64,000 nt of DNA, taken from Galerina marginata (Eukaryota > Basidiomycota > Agaricomycetes > Agaricales > Galerinaceae). The notes beneath the pieces were generated by a model. The model had not been told where the DNA came from, did not search any database, and was given only the letters and a program-made list of their open reading frames with translations. The position numbers and the translations under genes are program-made. Below, piece after piece: positions 24,454 through 36,165 of the stretch. Position 1 is the first letter of the stretch; each line of letters opens with the position of its first letter. Where the stretch lies: contig JAECYW010000007.1 in NCBI GenBank assembly GCA_023014335.1, positions 1,488,001-1,552,000 on the forward strand, given 5' to 3'.

Positions 24454-26090
24454 TCAAAGTTGGGGGTTCATCGCGGCACCCCTATTCGATCGGCGCCCAG
24501 TTTCACCGCATTTGACCGACCACAAATTTGAAACCACATCCTCGAATTCGCCCACAACACGGTCCACCATTACACCACCCAAATATTTCCTGATGAACTC
24601 ATCCGTTGTCAGGCTCATAGAAGCCTCGCCACATCTGCATTGTTAGTCAAGACGATATTTTGTGGGCTGTTGGAAGGACTGGGCCTTGTCGAGTCGCAGT
24701 GCAAGAGCCAACCGACTTGTTTTTTGGTTCAGTTGGATTCAGGTGTTTATCAGTTCACAGGTTCTCGCGAGCACAGTTTTCTGCACGATGAATTGCTGCT
24801 CTGGAACCTAGCAAACTCGAAAGCATCACTTATGATGACCTCCCTGGCTGTTGAAAATAAACCTTCTGCAATTCCGCTTCCACAATCCACGTTCGTTCAA
24901 TACAAGGACTGGGCAATTGGCTCCAGAAGGGCTTCAAAATCAGGGAACCAGAAGCGATTCAAGCGAGGAACACCCCGTAAACGCTGGATATCCATTGGTG
25001 TCATTCACAACAAGAGCAAAAGGCTCGGTTACAGGAGTTGGGGGGCGTCTTCGCCGAAATCAATATCCCCAATGCCTTGGTTACATTTTGCTCGAGGACG
25101 AAGGGATAAATAGTGGCACGGTCTGGCAGAGCGTACAGTTCAAGTCGCAGGGACAGCGCTTCTTGAGGTCGAGGTCGGCATAAGAGTTTTAGGCAAGTTC
25201 CGATTTATTTTGCTCGTTCGTCCTTGATTTCAATGCTATTTAACTCCCAGATGCTTTGTGCGTTTCGCAAAAGCTGAGATACAGCCTGAAGTTTGAGCAG
25301 TGCATCCGGCCCAAGCTTTGCATTCTGTTTCGGTCTTGTTTTCGCGCCTCATGAATCCGAGGACCGACGCTATTTGACTGTGTCACCTCTGGTCGAAGTG
25401 GCTTGGTTCTTGGATCACACCTAAGTTCGGTTAGGCTGGGTTATACTCTGTTCACATTCATCAACGTCCAACAACGTTCTGGTCAGAATTGTTATCACTT
25501 GCCGGAGTTCCTGGGCTGATCACGTGCAACGAGCTCGGGCCCCGTCGTAGGCTGTCCTGTATCCTCATTCTGGAAGGGTTGGGACCCAATATGTCCTTGA
25601 GCTTGGTGGGGTGGAGTGCACATTTTCTCATTAGCCACGGTGATGTTGCAAGGGCCATGTTTGTAGTCCAAGAACGTTGGGCTTTTATCCCCTCCGCCGC
25701 CGCCACCCCCCGCGTCTGCATTGATAGCTCGAAGGCAACAGAAAGAATACTGCCCGCGACATGTTTCTAGTCGACAAGTTGCGTCATGAACGGACACAAA
25801 TATTGAACCCAAAGGTCCGCCTTTCGCCTTCTAGCGAAAGGCTTGTTTGGAAGTTGGAAGCCCTGTTTATTTCCCAAGAGAAGCTGGGACTGATATTTTT
25901 GTTGATGTTATCGGACAGAAAGGTTGCCGTCGTCGAGTTCGAAGAAGAACCAACTGGACGAGCCGCTCGCTTCGCCTTGGAGCCAACAGTATGTCTCGTC
26001 AAGACGAACCGAGCTCAGTCTAGGCACCTGCGGCTGGCTGGCTTGGTTGGGAACAATAATGGGTATGCGCATCCTCCTGTTGGTTCGTGA
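24454..26090 (-). pseudogene. module D divergent gene, fragmentary
   Basis: Coding-like pieces remain. Complement 24454-24634 follows an acceptor (aatgcag) and is open for 59 codons to a stop, reading SLTTDEFIRKYLGGVMVDRV and FEDVVSNLWSVKCGE; KYLGGVMVD weakly parallels KYGLVDYK in module B. Near 25.9-26.05 kb, IIVPNQASQPQ parallels FVPNSIFHQPP of module B. DNINKNISPSF may parallel DTRNKKDTGQY. I cannot join these into one frame. A poly-Gly-coding GC-rich run lies at 25686-25712. It may be an intact but rapidly diverging gene with exons I fail to connect, or a pseudogene. Confidence 0.3.
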
Positions 26091-26138
26091 GTAAAGCGGG
26101 TCCAACATACTTGTTGATTCGCAGAGCCCAGTTGGGAG

Positions 26139-26180
26139 GCGGACTTTCCCCTTCCCGAGATTCAAAATAAAGGTATATAA
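26139..26180 (+). promoter_or_regulatory. module D shared box and TATA box
   Basis: GCGGACTTTCCCCTTCCCGA then GATTCAA (26139-26165), with TATATAA at 26174-26180. The box matches module B at almost every position. The spacing to the TATA box is shorter (about 8 bases against about 20). Confidence 0.6.
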
Positions 26181-26325
26181 ACCTCCCTCGACCCTTACTT
26201 CCTTTCTTTTACCCCCAGCATTCCAACATTGCACCGTCTACCTCACTCATTTTGGACGGTCTGCACGCGTTAACAGTTTTATTTTTACTCATTTTACTCT
26301 ACAAATACGGGCGCTTCTTCCTTCA

Positions 26326-26883
26326 ATGTCGACCCCCACTAATAACCTCCCTTCTTTCGGGACCATAGGCCTCGATGGCCCTGCAGGAGAGAGTTCCACC
26401 ATTTCCATTACACGCAACTTTGGCTATCCGTCGCGTTCGGTCACCCATATTCCTTGGTATGGGACACCGCTTCTCATTAAGGTCAGTTCCAAAGTTATGT
26501 TTTCAGAGCAAAACGGACGATAATTTCCTTGCTTTGACAGAAAACAGAAAACCTGCGCGCGACGAAGTCCCTTACATACACCACACCCTCCTCTCAGGTT
26601 CGTACGCGTGTATATAGGCTTGAACTTGAATGTCTACTAAAATAAGCCCTCAGAATCTAAGCAGCGTAGATCTGGACGCCCTATCCATATCGGACTCTAG
26701 CATTTCGACCGCTGAAGTTGAAGGTTTTTGGAAAATGAGTCTCGAGGTACGGTCCTTCGTGTCTTCTTCGCTCACTTTGTGACATTTATCAAGGGCAAGT
26801 TTACTGCGATGCTCCGAACATTCAGTCATCTCAAGCAAAAAGTTATGTCCTACGCTTGGACCAACCGCTCTCATGCGGCATAG
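26326..26883 (+). CDS. module D small four-exon protein, diverged paralogue
   Basis: Exons 26326-26481, 26541-26597, 26654-26746 and 26794-26883 (156, 57, 93 and 90 bases), all phase 0, encode 131 residues. Exon 1 begins MSTPTNNLPSFGTIG and ends YGTPLLIK. Exon 2 is KTENLRATKSLTYTTPSSQ, exactly 19 residues as in modules B and C. Exon 3 is NLSSVDLDALSISDSSIS..., parallel to NLDDIDTCTLSSDES. Exon 4 holds MLRTFSHLKQKVMSYAW, parallel to IARLKHMACKLRS. Sequence identity is low, but exon number, phase, the 19-codon exon 2 and the promoter are shared. Function unknown. Confidence 0.62.
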
Positions 26884-27305
26884 CCGTCTTTTTTTTTTGG
26901 CTCAAGAGATAGTCGGATCCGACGATCCCCTACCACGATCCTCCACATCATGTTTATAACCTTTTTGGCCATCTTGAAGCATCACGGATCCCGCAATACG
27001 AATTCTACCCAAAATACTACGTCCACTCAATCCCACCTATCATCTTATAATAACTATTGAATACCGTTCACATGTACCATATTGCTCGACTATTTTGACT
27101 TGAAAGTATTTACGTATAGAAGCTTTCAACTAATATATTCATGTTGGATTTAAATATTTTGTTTCACATCTTGAACATATATGCAAACAGAGTGATCCTC
27201 CGTGAAGGTAAAAAATGTCGATAAATAAGGTAGAGATAATGCACGAAAAAATATAGAACTACATGACAACCTGATACCAATAGATAGAAAAGTAGTACGC
27301 ACGAA
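26884..27305. other. intergenic, between convergent genes
   Basis: AT-rich sequence between the module D gene and the 3' end of the ABC transporter gene. I see no gene. Confidence 0.5.
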
Positions 27306-30300
27306 CTATCTTCGCTCCCGAACATTAAACCAGACGATACCAATAACGCTTGCCCCAAACCCTATAATAAATCCAACAAGGATAAGAACATCCCGATAAT
27401 AGTTGTTGTCTCCAAATCCGAAAAGCTAGAACGAGGTGTGGATCAGCATTTTGAAAGCGTCTCCAGTTGAATTTTTATATCGACATACCAAGTTCATGAT
27501 CAAACTTGCAGAAATGTCAACTGGCACGCCCTGAAGTGTATCGACAATCATCAGACCAGAATTCACCTCGTTGACCGACAACGCTTCCAAGGTATATTTG
27601 AGTGGGCATATCCACTGGAGCCAGCGTAGGACTGGGGGTATATCGTTCAAGTGGACAAAAAAGCCTGCGAAGGTCATCTGGTAGAGGGCCGAGAGCGCTG
27701 AAAGCAGGATCGCAATGCCACCGTTTTGGAATAACGTTCCTAGCAGGAAGTTCTAACAAATGACGAGGTTAGTGCTGTGAACGCTTAGAAGATGACTGGG
27801 TACATACGAAGAGTGTCATGGCCAGGCTGTAGAGCACAAGGATAAGAAGGAACTTAAAGAAATGGGCAGGGTCTGGAGCGAGACCGGCCATCCAATAAGT
27901 GCTGTTTTATGGATTAGCTCAGTAGAAAATCGATAAACAGAGTGACCTACATTGTGGAAACAATGATGGTTGGTATAAGTCGAAGGGGTATCATATCAAA
28001 GAAAAATCGAGAAAGGAGCCACGCAGTCGGACTATAGACTCCAAGTAAGGTAAATTTGTATGCCAAGAAGTCAATTCTTACCTGTAATATGAACTTGACC
28101 GTTCGCGCAGGAAGAGTGGGCGTATCTCCACCATGTTGTACAACGCACTCAGAGAGGAAAATGCAATGAGTGCACCCTAAGGGCACTTCAGCAACAAGCA
28201 CCCGAAGCAAAAGGCCATACTAACAAGGAAGAACAAGCATCCAACTCGAGACTGGAAACCGGCAATTGTGATGCCTGTATGGAAATATAGCCCTCCTAGT
28301 AGCAACACATCAGGGTCAGATAAAAACAAATTCAAGACAGTTAAATACATACCACAGAAGACACCAAGGAGGGCAGCTACAATCACATGCGTGAGGAACA
28401 AGGTTTTGTCTCTCTTCAAAATCTTCCACTCTCTTCCACACAAATACTGAAGCTGGGTTAAGAAAGTCGTTGAATATCCAGGTCTGCCGACTTGGCTACC
28501 ATCCGTGGCAGTCCGAGATTGGAACCTCGCCGGACTCTCCTTCTCTGTGGTAACATCATGCGAATGGTTCAGAGCTTTCTCAGATGACGGCCTATCAGGT
28601 AAACCATCGAGAACTCCAGTGTCGCTTGCGATAGTGCTAGTTGTCAGCGATTGTTGCATCTGGAAGAGACTGACAGGCGGATCGTTTGCGACTTCCAGAA
28701 GGTATTCGGCCACATTATAGCCTTGCTGGTATGGCTGAACTGCACCAGGAGAAACGTTGGTAAAGTACTCTGCAGGAGCGAAAGCGCCGGGGCCAGAATA
28801 AAGAGCGCGTCCATGAGATAATAAAACCACAAGGTCAAATTTCTGGTAAAGTTGGGAACTACCGAGGTTTTCAGTAAAAAGGTACTGCGAGGAAGAGAAA
28901 GAAGATAACAAACCTTGGCTGGTGGATAGAAGCAATGATGGGGGTTGGGTTGACGGGATCGTGAGCAATGGCGTGTAGAACATCGGCAACCCGAGCGGCG
29001 GATACAGAATCTAATCCAGATGTGGGTTCATCCAGAAGCAGAACGTCGGGGCTTGCTATGAGCTCTAGTCCAATGGTAACCCTTCTCATCTCGCCTCCAC
29101 TAATGCCTCTGGCCTTGCCACCGGTCACATCGCCTATTCGTGCGTTCTTAATTGCAGATATTCCAAGCTTTTCCAGCAACACTTCAACACGCTCTTGCTT
29201 TTCTTTGTCCGTCACATTTTCCGGAAGACGAAGACGAGCAGCGAAGAGAAGTGCCTCGAATACGGTAAGAGTCGCAGGTAGGATATCTTGCTGAGGTACA
29301 AAACCAATTCGAGGAGGGCGGTCGCTGTTAATGTTTTCAGGGATGACGTTGAATCGTCCAGAGACGAGCCCAGATTTGTTCTTTCCAGCGAGAATTTCCA
29401 CCAAGGTGGTTTTTCCGGCACCTGTGTAAAAAGCACCCACAAGACCATAAGATATCGTCATCATAACAACCGGAAAAAGTAAAGCTCACCGCTGGGACCA
29501 AGGATTGCCATCATCTGGCCAGGCCTGACAGCACCACTAACATTGTCCAGGATAACCTGATCAAAATTGATATCTGTCGAAGAGGCCTTACTCCTCCCAA
29601 AAATTCCGTCCTTCCTCCCCGGTATCACGTAGCTAAGATCTGACCACTCCACCGACGCCCCATTTTTCTCGAATTCCGCCTCACTTTTCCTCGCCGCTCG
29701 TTGAGTCCTCAACCCAAGAGCAAGCAACAGAAGGGCGAGGATGATGAGACCTCCAATAACTGCCAAACCAGCGATAACACCTCCGCTGAGTGACTTTGAC
29801 GATGTCGATGGGGCAGCAGCGGTGTTACCACCTCCGCCGTCAATCGCATTTTGACGAACACATTCTCCAAAGATGCAGCCGCTGAGAGCCAGGCCACTTG
29901 CCCCAAAAAGACTCTGAAGGGTCGCTTGCTTAAAGTTGCACGTTGCGGTGTTGCTGGAGTGGTCGACGGCGCCGCACTCGACTCCTAGAGTGCCCGATAG
30001 ACCGTCTATGGCTGCCGTTATATTTTTAGCGGGTACGCCGCCGCAGAAGGAGGTTCCTGGACGACAGGTGCATTGAAGGTTTGAACACTGCCAATTCGCG
30101 CCGCCGCCCCCTGGAGTGGTTAGGTCTTGAGTGCACGAACTCGCCTGGCAATAAAATTGCTCCACTCCGTCATAAAATAATTGCGCGAAGGCGGTATTAG
30201 CGGCGCCAAACGATGTCGCGTTTGGTATTGGGCTTAAGGATGGCTGGAGTGTTCGGATGATATTCAAGGTCGAGGATAGGGGATAAAGCGCCTGAAGGGT

Positions 30301-30779
30301 GGGATTCTAATAGAAATATCGAAAATTTGTACACATGTGCGAGATCAGAAGTTACTCACAATAACTTGACAGCTCATTTGACTTGAAGCGTAAACACGGG
30401 GCTCTGAGTTGCACACCATCGTCTCGTTCCCCTGTGTTGAGCCCAGAGTCGATGAATCCGCCGTGACAGTACCAGCCGCAGAGAATGCAGTTTGACATGC
30501 ACTAGCTGTTTGACACACGTTACAGCCTGTGCCAGTCCACCCGCTCACGCAGGAGCAGCCACCAGCTGTGAGGTTGGCAGTCGACCCACTCAGGGGAGCC
30601 AACGGTCGTTGTGAGCCTTGGAATATTGTGCCACCACATCCGGGTTGGGAGCACGTTGAGCCACCAAACCCCGTGGGGCACATGCAGCTTGTCCCGTTCG
30701 TTATGCCATAATTTTCGCAAGTTTGCGCCTGGACGAATACCGCGAGAACGAGGGCATAGAAGGCGCGCTTCCTGATCAT
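27306..30779 (-). CDS. ABCG-type transporter with extracellular EGF-like N-terminus (ADP1-like)
   Basis: A membrane ATP-driven transporter in many exons. It begins with a signal peptide (MIRKRAFYALVLAVFVQA), then Cys-rich EGF-like segments (GFGGSTCSQPGCGG, GGCSCVSGWTGTGC) and a large Cys-containing ectodomain. A membrane helix follows (VIAGLAVIGGLIILALLLLA), then one nucleotide-binding domain: Walker A split by an intron (LGPSG ... AGKTTLVEI), the Q-loop region GFVPQQDILP, the signature RGISGGEMRR and Walker B DVLLLDEPTSGLDS. The C-terminal membrane domain ends VWFNVRERR at 27306. Layout and domain order match yeast Adp1 and its fungal relatives, whose substrate is not known. The gene is divergent from COX17, with about 300 bases between the starts. 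Confidence 0.87.
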
Positions 30780-31082
30780 CTTCGTAATGGTCGATGTCTA
30801 GAAGGAAGTCTAGGAGGTCATGGGGGAGAAATTTTCCTCGAAGAAGTTCTGAGGTATTTGAGGATCCAAAAATCGACTAGCAAGGATATGGAAGAGAACA
30901 AGAGCAACGCTAAGATTTATTGGTGGGTATCGTGTCATGTCCGCAATTGAGTCTAAAAATATAGTCAGGCACGATGTCGGTCTAGTCACGTGCAGCGCGG
31001 TGAGCAAACATTTCCGTCGAATTTATTCTCCTTGTTCCCAGCTTCCCCTCTCTTCCATCTTCGCCGGCAAGTGCTCGACGAC

Positions 31083-31445
31083 ATGTTTGGAAAGGTAATG
31101 CAGAGCCATTGTTTTTCTACATTTCTCAAACTAATTACCGCCCTACGTTCACAGCTTTCGTCTTGGTGGTCACCACCAGCGGATGACAAACCATTCAACC
31201 CCTCCGACCCAAAGCAGAACCCATTGAACCCCAAGGGCTTGAAACCGTGAGTTTACCTCAAGTTGTTGTTGCATTTCAAAAATTTAGCTAACACCCAAAT
31301 AATTAGATGCTGCGCCTGCCCAGAAACAAAATCTGTTCGAGACGATTGTTTTCTGAAATACGACTCATCGGAAGCAGAGGGGAAGTGCGCACAAGAATTG
31401 GCGAATCACATTGCCTGCATGCGTGGCCTAGGATTCAAGGTGTAA
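31083..31445 (+). CDS. COX17: COX17 copper chaperone for cytochrome c oxidase
   Basis: Three exons (31083-31094, 31155-31246, 31307-31445) give 80 residues. The protein delivers copper(I) in the mitochondrial intermembrane space to Sco1 and Cox11 for assembly of cytochrome c oxidase. The diagnostic core is present: GLKPCCACPETKSVRDDC with the copper-binding Cys pair, then a CX9C-type C-terminal helix (KCAQELANHIACMRGLGF). The first exon codes only MFGK, a pattern easily missed by automatic calling. Length and motif fit the family, and confidence is high. Confidence 0.93.
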
Positions 31446-31944
31446 CCAACTGGAAGAATACCTAAGGCATATGTCCCACAGATGTTCGGGTTCAGTTCAT
31501 TTCGGAGTGGAAAGTAAAGTAACATTCGACCCCATCTCAACCTAGAAAATACCTTAATCCTATTCATATACTTATGACCAACAGTTGAACTTAGTTGAGA
31601 ATATAACAACCAATTACCAATCTATCGATGACAAGTTAGGTTCGACTTGATGTAAAACAGCTAAAACTGATAGAATGTCACTTTCTTATGAACCACAGTG
31701 TCCGCTACGTATACAGGATAACTAACGGCGCTGGCAGAAAAGTATCGACAAAGTTGACAAAGAAAACTATGTATTGTCCATGCAGAGTCCTATGTTGATG
31801 AAATACATGAAAACAACGACGAGTTAACAACGAATGGGCAAAGTTCAGAGGGAAGGTGAGTAAAAGGTTCAGTTGTTGTGTTAATTCAATAGTCCATAGG
31901 TTCTTGATGGCGGGTGATGGGGACTGTGGCGTGGAATGAAAGAA
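31446..31944. other. 3' regions of COX17 and the cerato-platanin gene
   Basis: Convergent 3' ends meet here. No gene is seen. The right end holds the downstream exon border of an intron that interrupts the stop codon of the cerato-platanin gene. Confidence 0.5.
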
Positions 31945-32000
31945 GTTACCTGCAAGGATAGAATGTCAGAGCAGTTCCGATATTCATCCAAAGCTAATAC

Positions 32001-32423
32001 TTACAATCCACAAACGGACGAAGCAACTTGAGTTGAAGTTATAGGCACTCTCCCGAGTTGCACAGCCTGACCACCAGTCAATTCGTTCATAGCCGACAAT
32101 GCGATGTTAAAGTCAGGAGTGGCGACATCGATGGCCAGGACATTGATGCTCTTAGAGACACCTTGACCGTTAACGAAAGTGAGCTGCCAGCACGTCCCGC
32201 AGTTCGGTGAGTTAAAGCCCGTGACTGCTGGTGCTCCGCCAATGTGGGGGAATTTTGGCAAGGAGCCGAAAGTAGTGAACCCGCGGGTTAAGAGTCCATG
32301 AGAACCATCTGAGCAGGCGACGGTGGCCAAGGATTGGCCGGAGTTGTCGTAAGTCGTGTCGAAGCTGACGTTAATGGCAAAGGCGGCTGGGACGAGCGTG
32401 AAGAGGATGGCGGAGAATCTCAT
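32001..32423 (-). CDS. cerato-platanin family secreted protein
   Basis: 140 residues with a signal peptide (MRFSAILFTLVPAAFA). The mature protein begins INVSFDTTYDNSGQSLATVAC. The family signature is clear: TRGFTTFGSLPKFPHIGG, NSPNCGTCWQLTFVNG, AIDVATPDFNIALSAMNELT and the final SSVCGL, with the four expected cysteines that form two disulphides. These small expansin-like proteins are secreted, bind chitin oligomers and aggregate at air-water interfaces. Some act on plant tissue, but many mushrooms have several copies used in growth. The start at 32423 gives the signal peptide. The stop codon overlaps a consensus donor, so a 55-base intron (31950-32004) may end the coding region without changing the protein. 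Confidence 0.93.
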   Translation of the reverse strand: MRFSAILFTLVPAAFAINVSFDTTYDNSGQSLATVACSDGSHGLLTRGFTTFGSLPKFPHIGGAPAVTGFNSPNCGTCWQLTFVNGQGVSKSINVLAIDVATPDFNIALSAMNELTGGQAVQLGRVPITSTQVASSVCGL

Positions 32424-32608
32424 CGTTGAATTGTGCGCTTCTTGTGTGAGGCTTAAGGGTAAGCTACTGAGATATTTGTCCACTATACAGTCCCCTTATA
32501 TACTCAAGGTCATGAGCCAACTATGGAGCAGCGTAGGTCCCATGCTTGAAGGTACGGGAAAAGATGGCCTTGCCAATGAATCGAAGCCACACCCAGTCTT
32601 TGCCTAGG

Positions 32609-33177
32609 TTAGGAGATAAAATAAGACCCGGGTAGCTTTTTCACGTCGAGGGTATTGCCAGGGTACTGCACCAGTGGAATAAACGAGTTAAAATCGAACC
32701 TCGCGAATACTTGGTTCTTAGAAGCACAAGAAATTAACAAAGGGAAGCGGAAGGAGGTAGTTTCATGCCCCGAGAACGTCGCGGAGACTGACTGCATCAT
32801 CTCATGACCAGCTGTTGATATTCGAATTTCGAAATCAACCCCATTCCACAGGCGGCCGAGAACGCAAAGAGCTTCGAGAAGTACTAGAGGCGCGTCATTA
32901 GCTGACCATGAAGCTATTCTTGAATCTTTACCCGTGATTCCACAAGGACCGAGGCATATGGTCGGGATCCACTGTATTACTGTAACAAAGTTAGAACTTG
33001 GCGCGCCCAAACGGCAGAGACCCAGAGCATCCCACAAACGCACGCCTTCCAGAGCTCTTTGGATGATTGTTCATCAGGCTTTCCTGAGGAAACATCGACA
33101 TCGATGCCCAAAGGCTGTTGATGGTTAAGGTAAGAAAGCGATGAGTACCCGCCATCAGAGTTGCTGCTTATGGTCAA
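32609..33177 (-). CDS. hypothetical protein, unrecognised
   Basis: The minus strand is open for most of this stretch (32609-33043), reading LEALCVLGRLWNGVDFEIR and ending LVQYPGNTLDVKKLPGSYFIS. A possible upstream exon reads PLGIDVDVSSGKPDEQSSK. Likely introns near 32900-32930 and 33135-33170 make the 5' end uncertain. It lies head to head with the FG-GAP protein gene starting at 33273. No family is recognised and the model is tentative. Confidence 0.4.
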
Positions 33178-33272
33178 ACGTCATTGTCCTCGAAACCAAA
33201 CAGTGACATCGCTGCGGGTCGACGACCCCTCCAACCTTCCACCTCCTTCGTACATCGTTTCTCGCTTTTACC

Positions 33273-35953
33273 ATGTCACCCCCACGCCCAGGACGACGGC
33301 GAGAACTCCCAACTGTGTTTACGGTCATATTATCAGCATGCTTCTTTTCTCCAGCTCTTGCCATTTGGCCATTTCCACCGAAACGGTTCACGGGAAACTC
33401 GTTGATGGACGCTGGTTCGCTGGGATTGACTGGGGACGGGAGAGTAGTAGCTTTTGGTGACTTTGACGGAGATCAACTGTATGCCTGCGTGTTACCTGAT
33501 TACCATTCGAAATATTGACAGGTTTTGAAAGATTGGATGTTCTCGTCTTGGGTTCCGACCAACAAACATTCTCGGTTCATCATTGGAATCATGGTATATA
33601 TAACTGGTGCAATAGCTATACGAAAGAAGCTCATACATGTGTCCTAGATGAATTCACTTTTGTGGATTTGGGTTCTTCGTTCAAACATCCCATAAGGGTT
33701 TACAACGTTGTCCCAGGAGACTTTACGCATTCTGGAAAGCTAGACCTTCTAGTCATGAGCCAAAGCCAGACGAGCAATCAACTAGACCTGACATTATACC
33801 CCTCACTACCTGGCGATGGCTTTGGTGAGTTCTTGGTTCGAGAAGCGGGATGAACCGCCGCTTACCGTTATGCAGATATAAACAATCCTCTAAAGCTTCC
33901 GCCTTCCACGATTCCCCAACCTATACCCATTGATATAGACGGCGACATGAAGATAGATCTATTGGGCATTACTCCCGCTTCAACAGGTGGTCAGGATTCC
34001 ACCTATCAGATTTGGAAAAACATCTGGAATGCGTCATCTTCGACACCCGAGTTATTCGAAATGTAAGCGATCACTTCTCTGTACGGATTCTTGAGTCTTG
34101 TTAACAAAGTTATAGTCAGGACGCACCTTTTAATGGCCAACAATGTACAATAGCAAATCCACATAGTAATGCCGTGGTCGATCTTGACGGAGACTGTCTA
34201 GCAGGTATAACTATTAAAACATATCGTGGACGACATCAGGTTGACCTACCGTGCAGATTTATTCCTTGTATGTGATGATGGAAGGGGAGGAAATACTTAC
34301 CAGATTTGGATCAACGCCAAAGATAAGGGGTTTCTGCTATCGCAGGAAGGCGCGTTGCCTTCTGGCACGCAAGCAATTTCATTTGCGGATATAGGTTGGT
34401 TTCAATCTATGTCATTTAATGTCTTCTCATAGTTATTGTCAGACCGCGATGGGACTATTGACATGATTTTCCCAACCTGTGGCAAGGTATCATCTTCTAC
34501 AGGCGCAGGGACTGACTGCTACATCAATATCGCCTACAACCAACAACTTCCTCTATGTTCATCGTCAACCGATTCCGGGCTGCGCAAAGGAGTTCGAATC
34601 TGCAGACGGCCTGAAGACCTTTGCATCGCTGACCCTAATTTTAAATACAATCTAAGTGATAGTCCAGACAACCACGTACGCTTCTCCGTCCGATACCGCC
34701 CTTCAAGTACTCATACCTTGCACAGGCTTTCGTTAAATTCCCGGTCTCCTCTATTTTCCCTTCGACACCGTCATTGCTTGTGCTCGACACCACCTATGAT
34801 CCCTCAATACCTATCCCTCTCAAACTAGGGGATGCTAACCTCGACGGCTTCCCTGACTTCCTCGCAATAACCGTTTCCGGGAAGGACCATATTCCAAACT
34901 TGGTGTACTCTGCTCCCTGTTCCGCAGGTGTCCCAGGCTGTGGCTCTGGTCACCGTGGTTGGAGTCTCGCGACGAAAGGCGTGGAGGCTCTTCAAGCTAT
35001 AAAAGACGCAAGGTCTCTGAGCTTCGTGGACATGGATGAAGATGTGGGTCTTAATCAAATTTCTAAGAAAAAAACTTTCTTATTTTCTGGTTTAAAATAG
35101 GGCACATTGGATATTATGGTGCAACGTTCGGGCAGTTCCGGCCAAGGCAACTTCCACTTTATACAAAATAATTTCTACTATGATGCATTCTTCTTGAAGG
35201 CTATTGGTTTGTATCTTAGAATCTATGGATATACTACTCGTACTGATCAAACCCTTCAGTCCTGAACGGAGCCTGCGACAATAGCTGGTGTTATGGGCCA
35301 AATGGTTCTGAAAGATATCATGTAAGGAGTTATCGTATTCCGCCCTAGGTGCTGTGCTGACGTTTTCCTAAAAGCCCTTCGGTGTGAGCTATTCAGGTGC
35401 CACCTATAAATATACAGTTCTAGACACAGCGGGGCGTCGGTCTGCTGCCCAAGGTACGCGAAATATTCACAGCGTCTGTCTTAATTCCAGACTCTAATCG
35501 ATCACAAATTAGTTGGACAACTTCCACAAACTTCGTACCATGCTCTTCAGACTCCTTACTCATTCTTTGGGCTAGGAAGAACGAACAACTACATCGAGAA
35601 CCTCTTCGTTGGTACAACGATCCACGCTCCTGAGCATTACATCAGCATGGAGGGTGTCATCCCGAATTCCAAGGTCGTCATCTTGCCATCAGCGAACCAG
35701 GGCGAGGCGTGGAAGCGAGAGTTGTTTCTACGTCCTGGAGAATGGATTCCTTGGGTGACTGTTACTGTCGTGGTGGGCATGTTTTTGTTGGCTATTATCG
35801 TATTTGTACTGCATTTGAATGAGAAGGTGAGTTTGCTGATAATGTTTTCTTGTTGGTTGTCTGATGGCTGGACCTATTCTTTTTTACCTACAGAGAGAGG
35901 ACGAATTGGAGCGCAGAAGGGTATCTCACCACATCAACTTTGATGCTCTATAA
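33273..35953 (+). CDS. TIP/ITFG1-like FG-GAP repeat membrane protein
   Basis: A type I membrane protein with an N-terminal hydrophobic segment (VILSACFFSPALAIWPF) and integrin-alpha-like FG-GAP repeats across several exons. The repeats include VVAFGDFDGDQ-LLDVLVLGSD (joined by an intron at 33479-33530), PIDIDGDMKIDLLG, ANLDGFPDFLAI and FVDMDEDGTLDIMV. Later come the conserved SYHALQTPYSFFGLGRTNNY and a transmembrane helix (WVTVTVVVGMFLLAIIVFVL), then a short charged cytosolic tail ending HHINFDAL. This order matches the T-cell immunomodulatory protein family (ITFG1), found from fungi to animals; the fungal role is unclear. At least eight exons are needed; only a few borders were fixed. Confidence 0.86.
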
Positions 35954-36165
35954 GGAATGAAATACCTTTATTTATTGTATGATGTTACTACCGTATATTT
36001 TGGACGACTTGAAATCCTCACTGGGAAAATATATTGATATTCTACGAAATCCAGGGTTCCGTTTATAAGAAGTACATTGTCCCGTGTGTTACAATTTTAA
36101 CTTTCAAATGAATTCTTTGAGGTGAGGAGGATACCTAGAAGTGAAAGAAAATAAAAAGGAATAAT

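Noticed and set aside
24640..25183. Overlapping plus-strand frames of 157 and 110 codons in module D
   Set aside because: Two long frames overlap in different phases, neither has motifs, and the adjacent minus-strand exon (24454-24634) has better splice and codon support.
26139..26883. Pheromone precursor or mating-type gene for the small module proteins
   Set aside because: Small size and tandem copies suggested it, but there is no C-terminal CaaX box and no receptor or homeodomain gene nearby.
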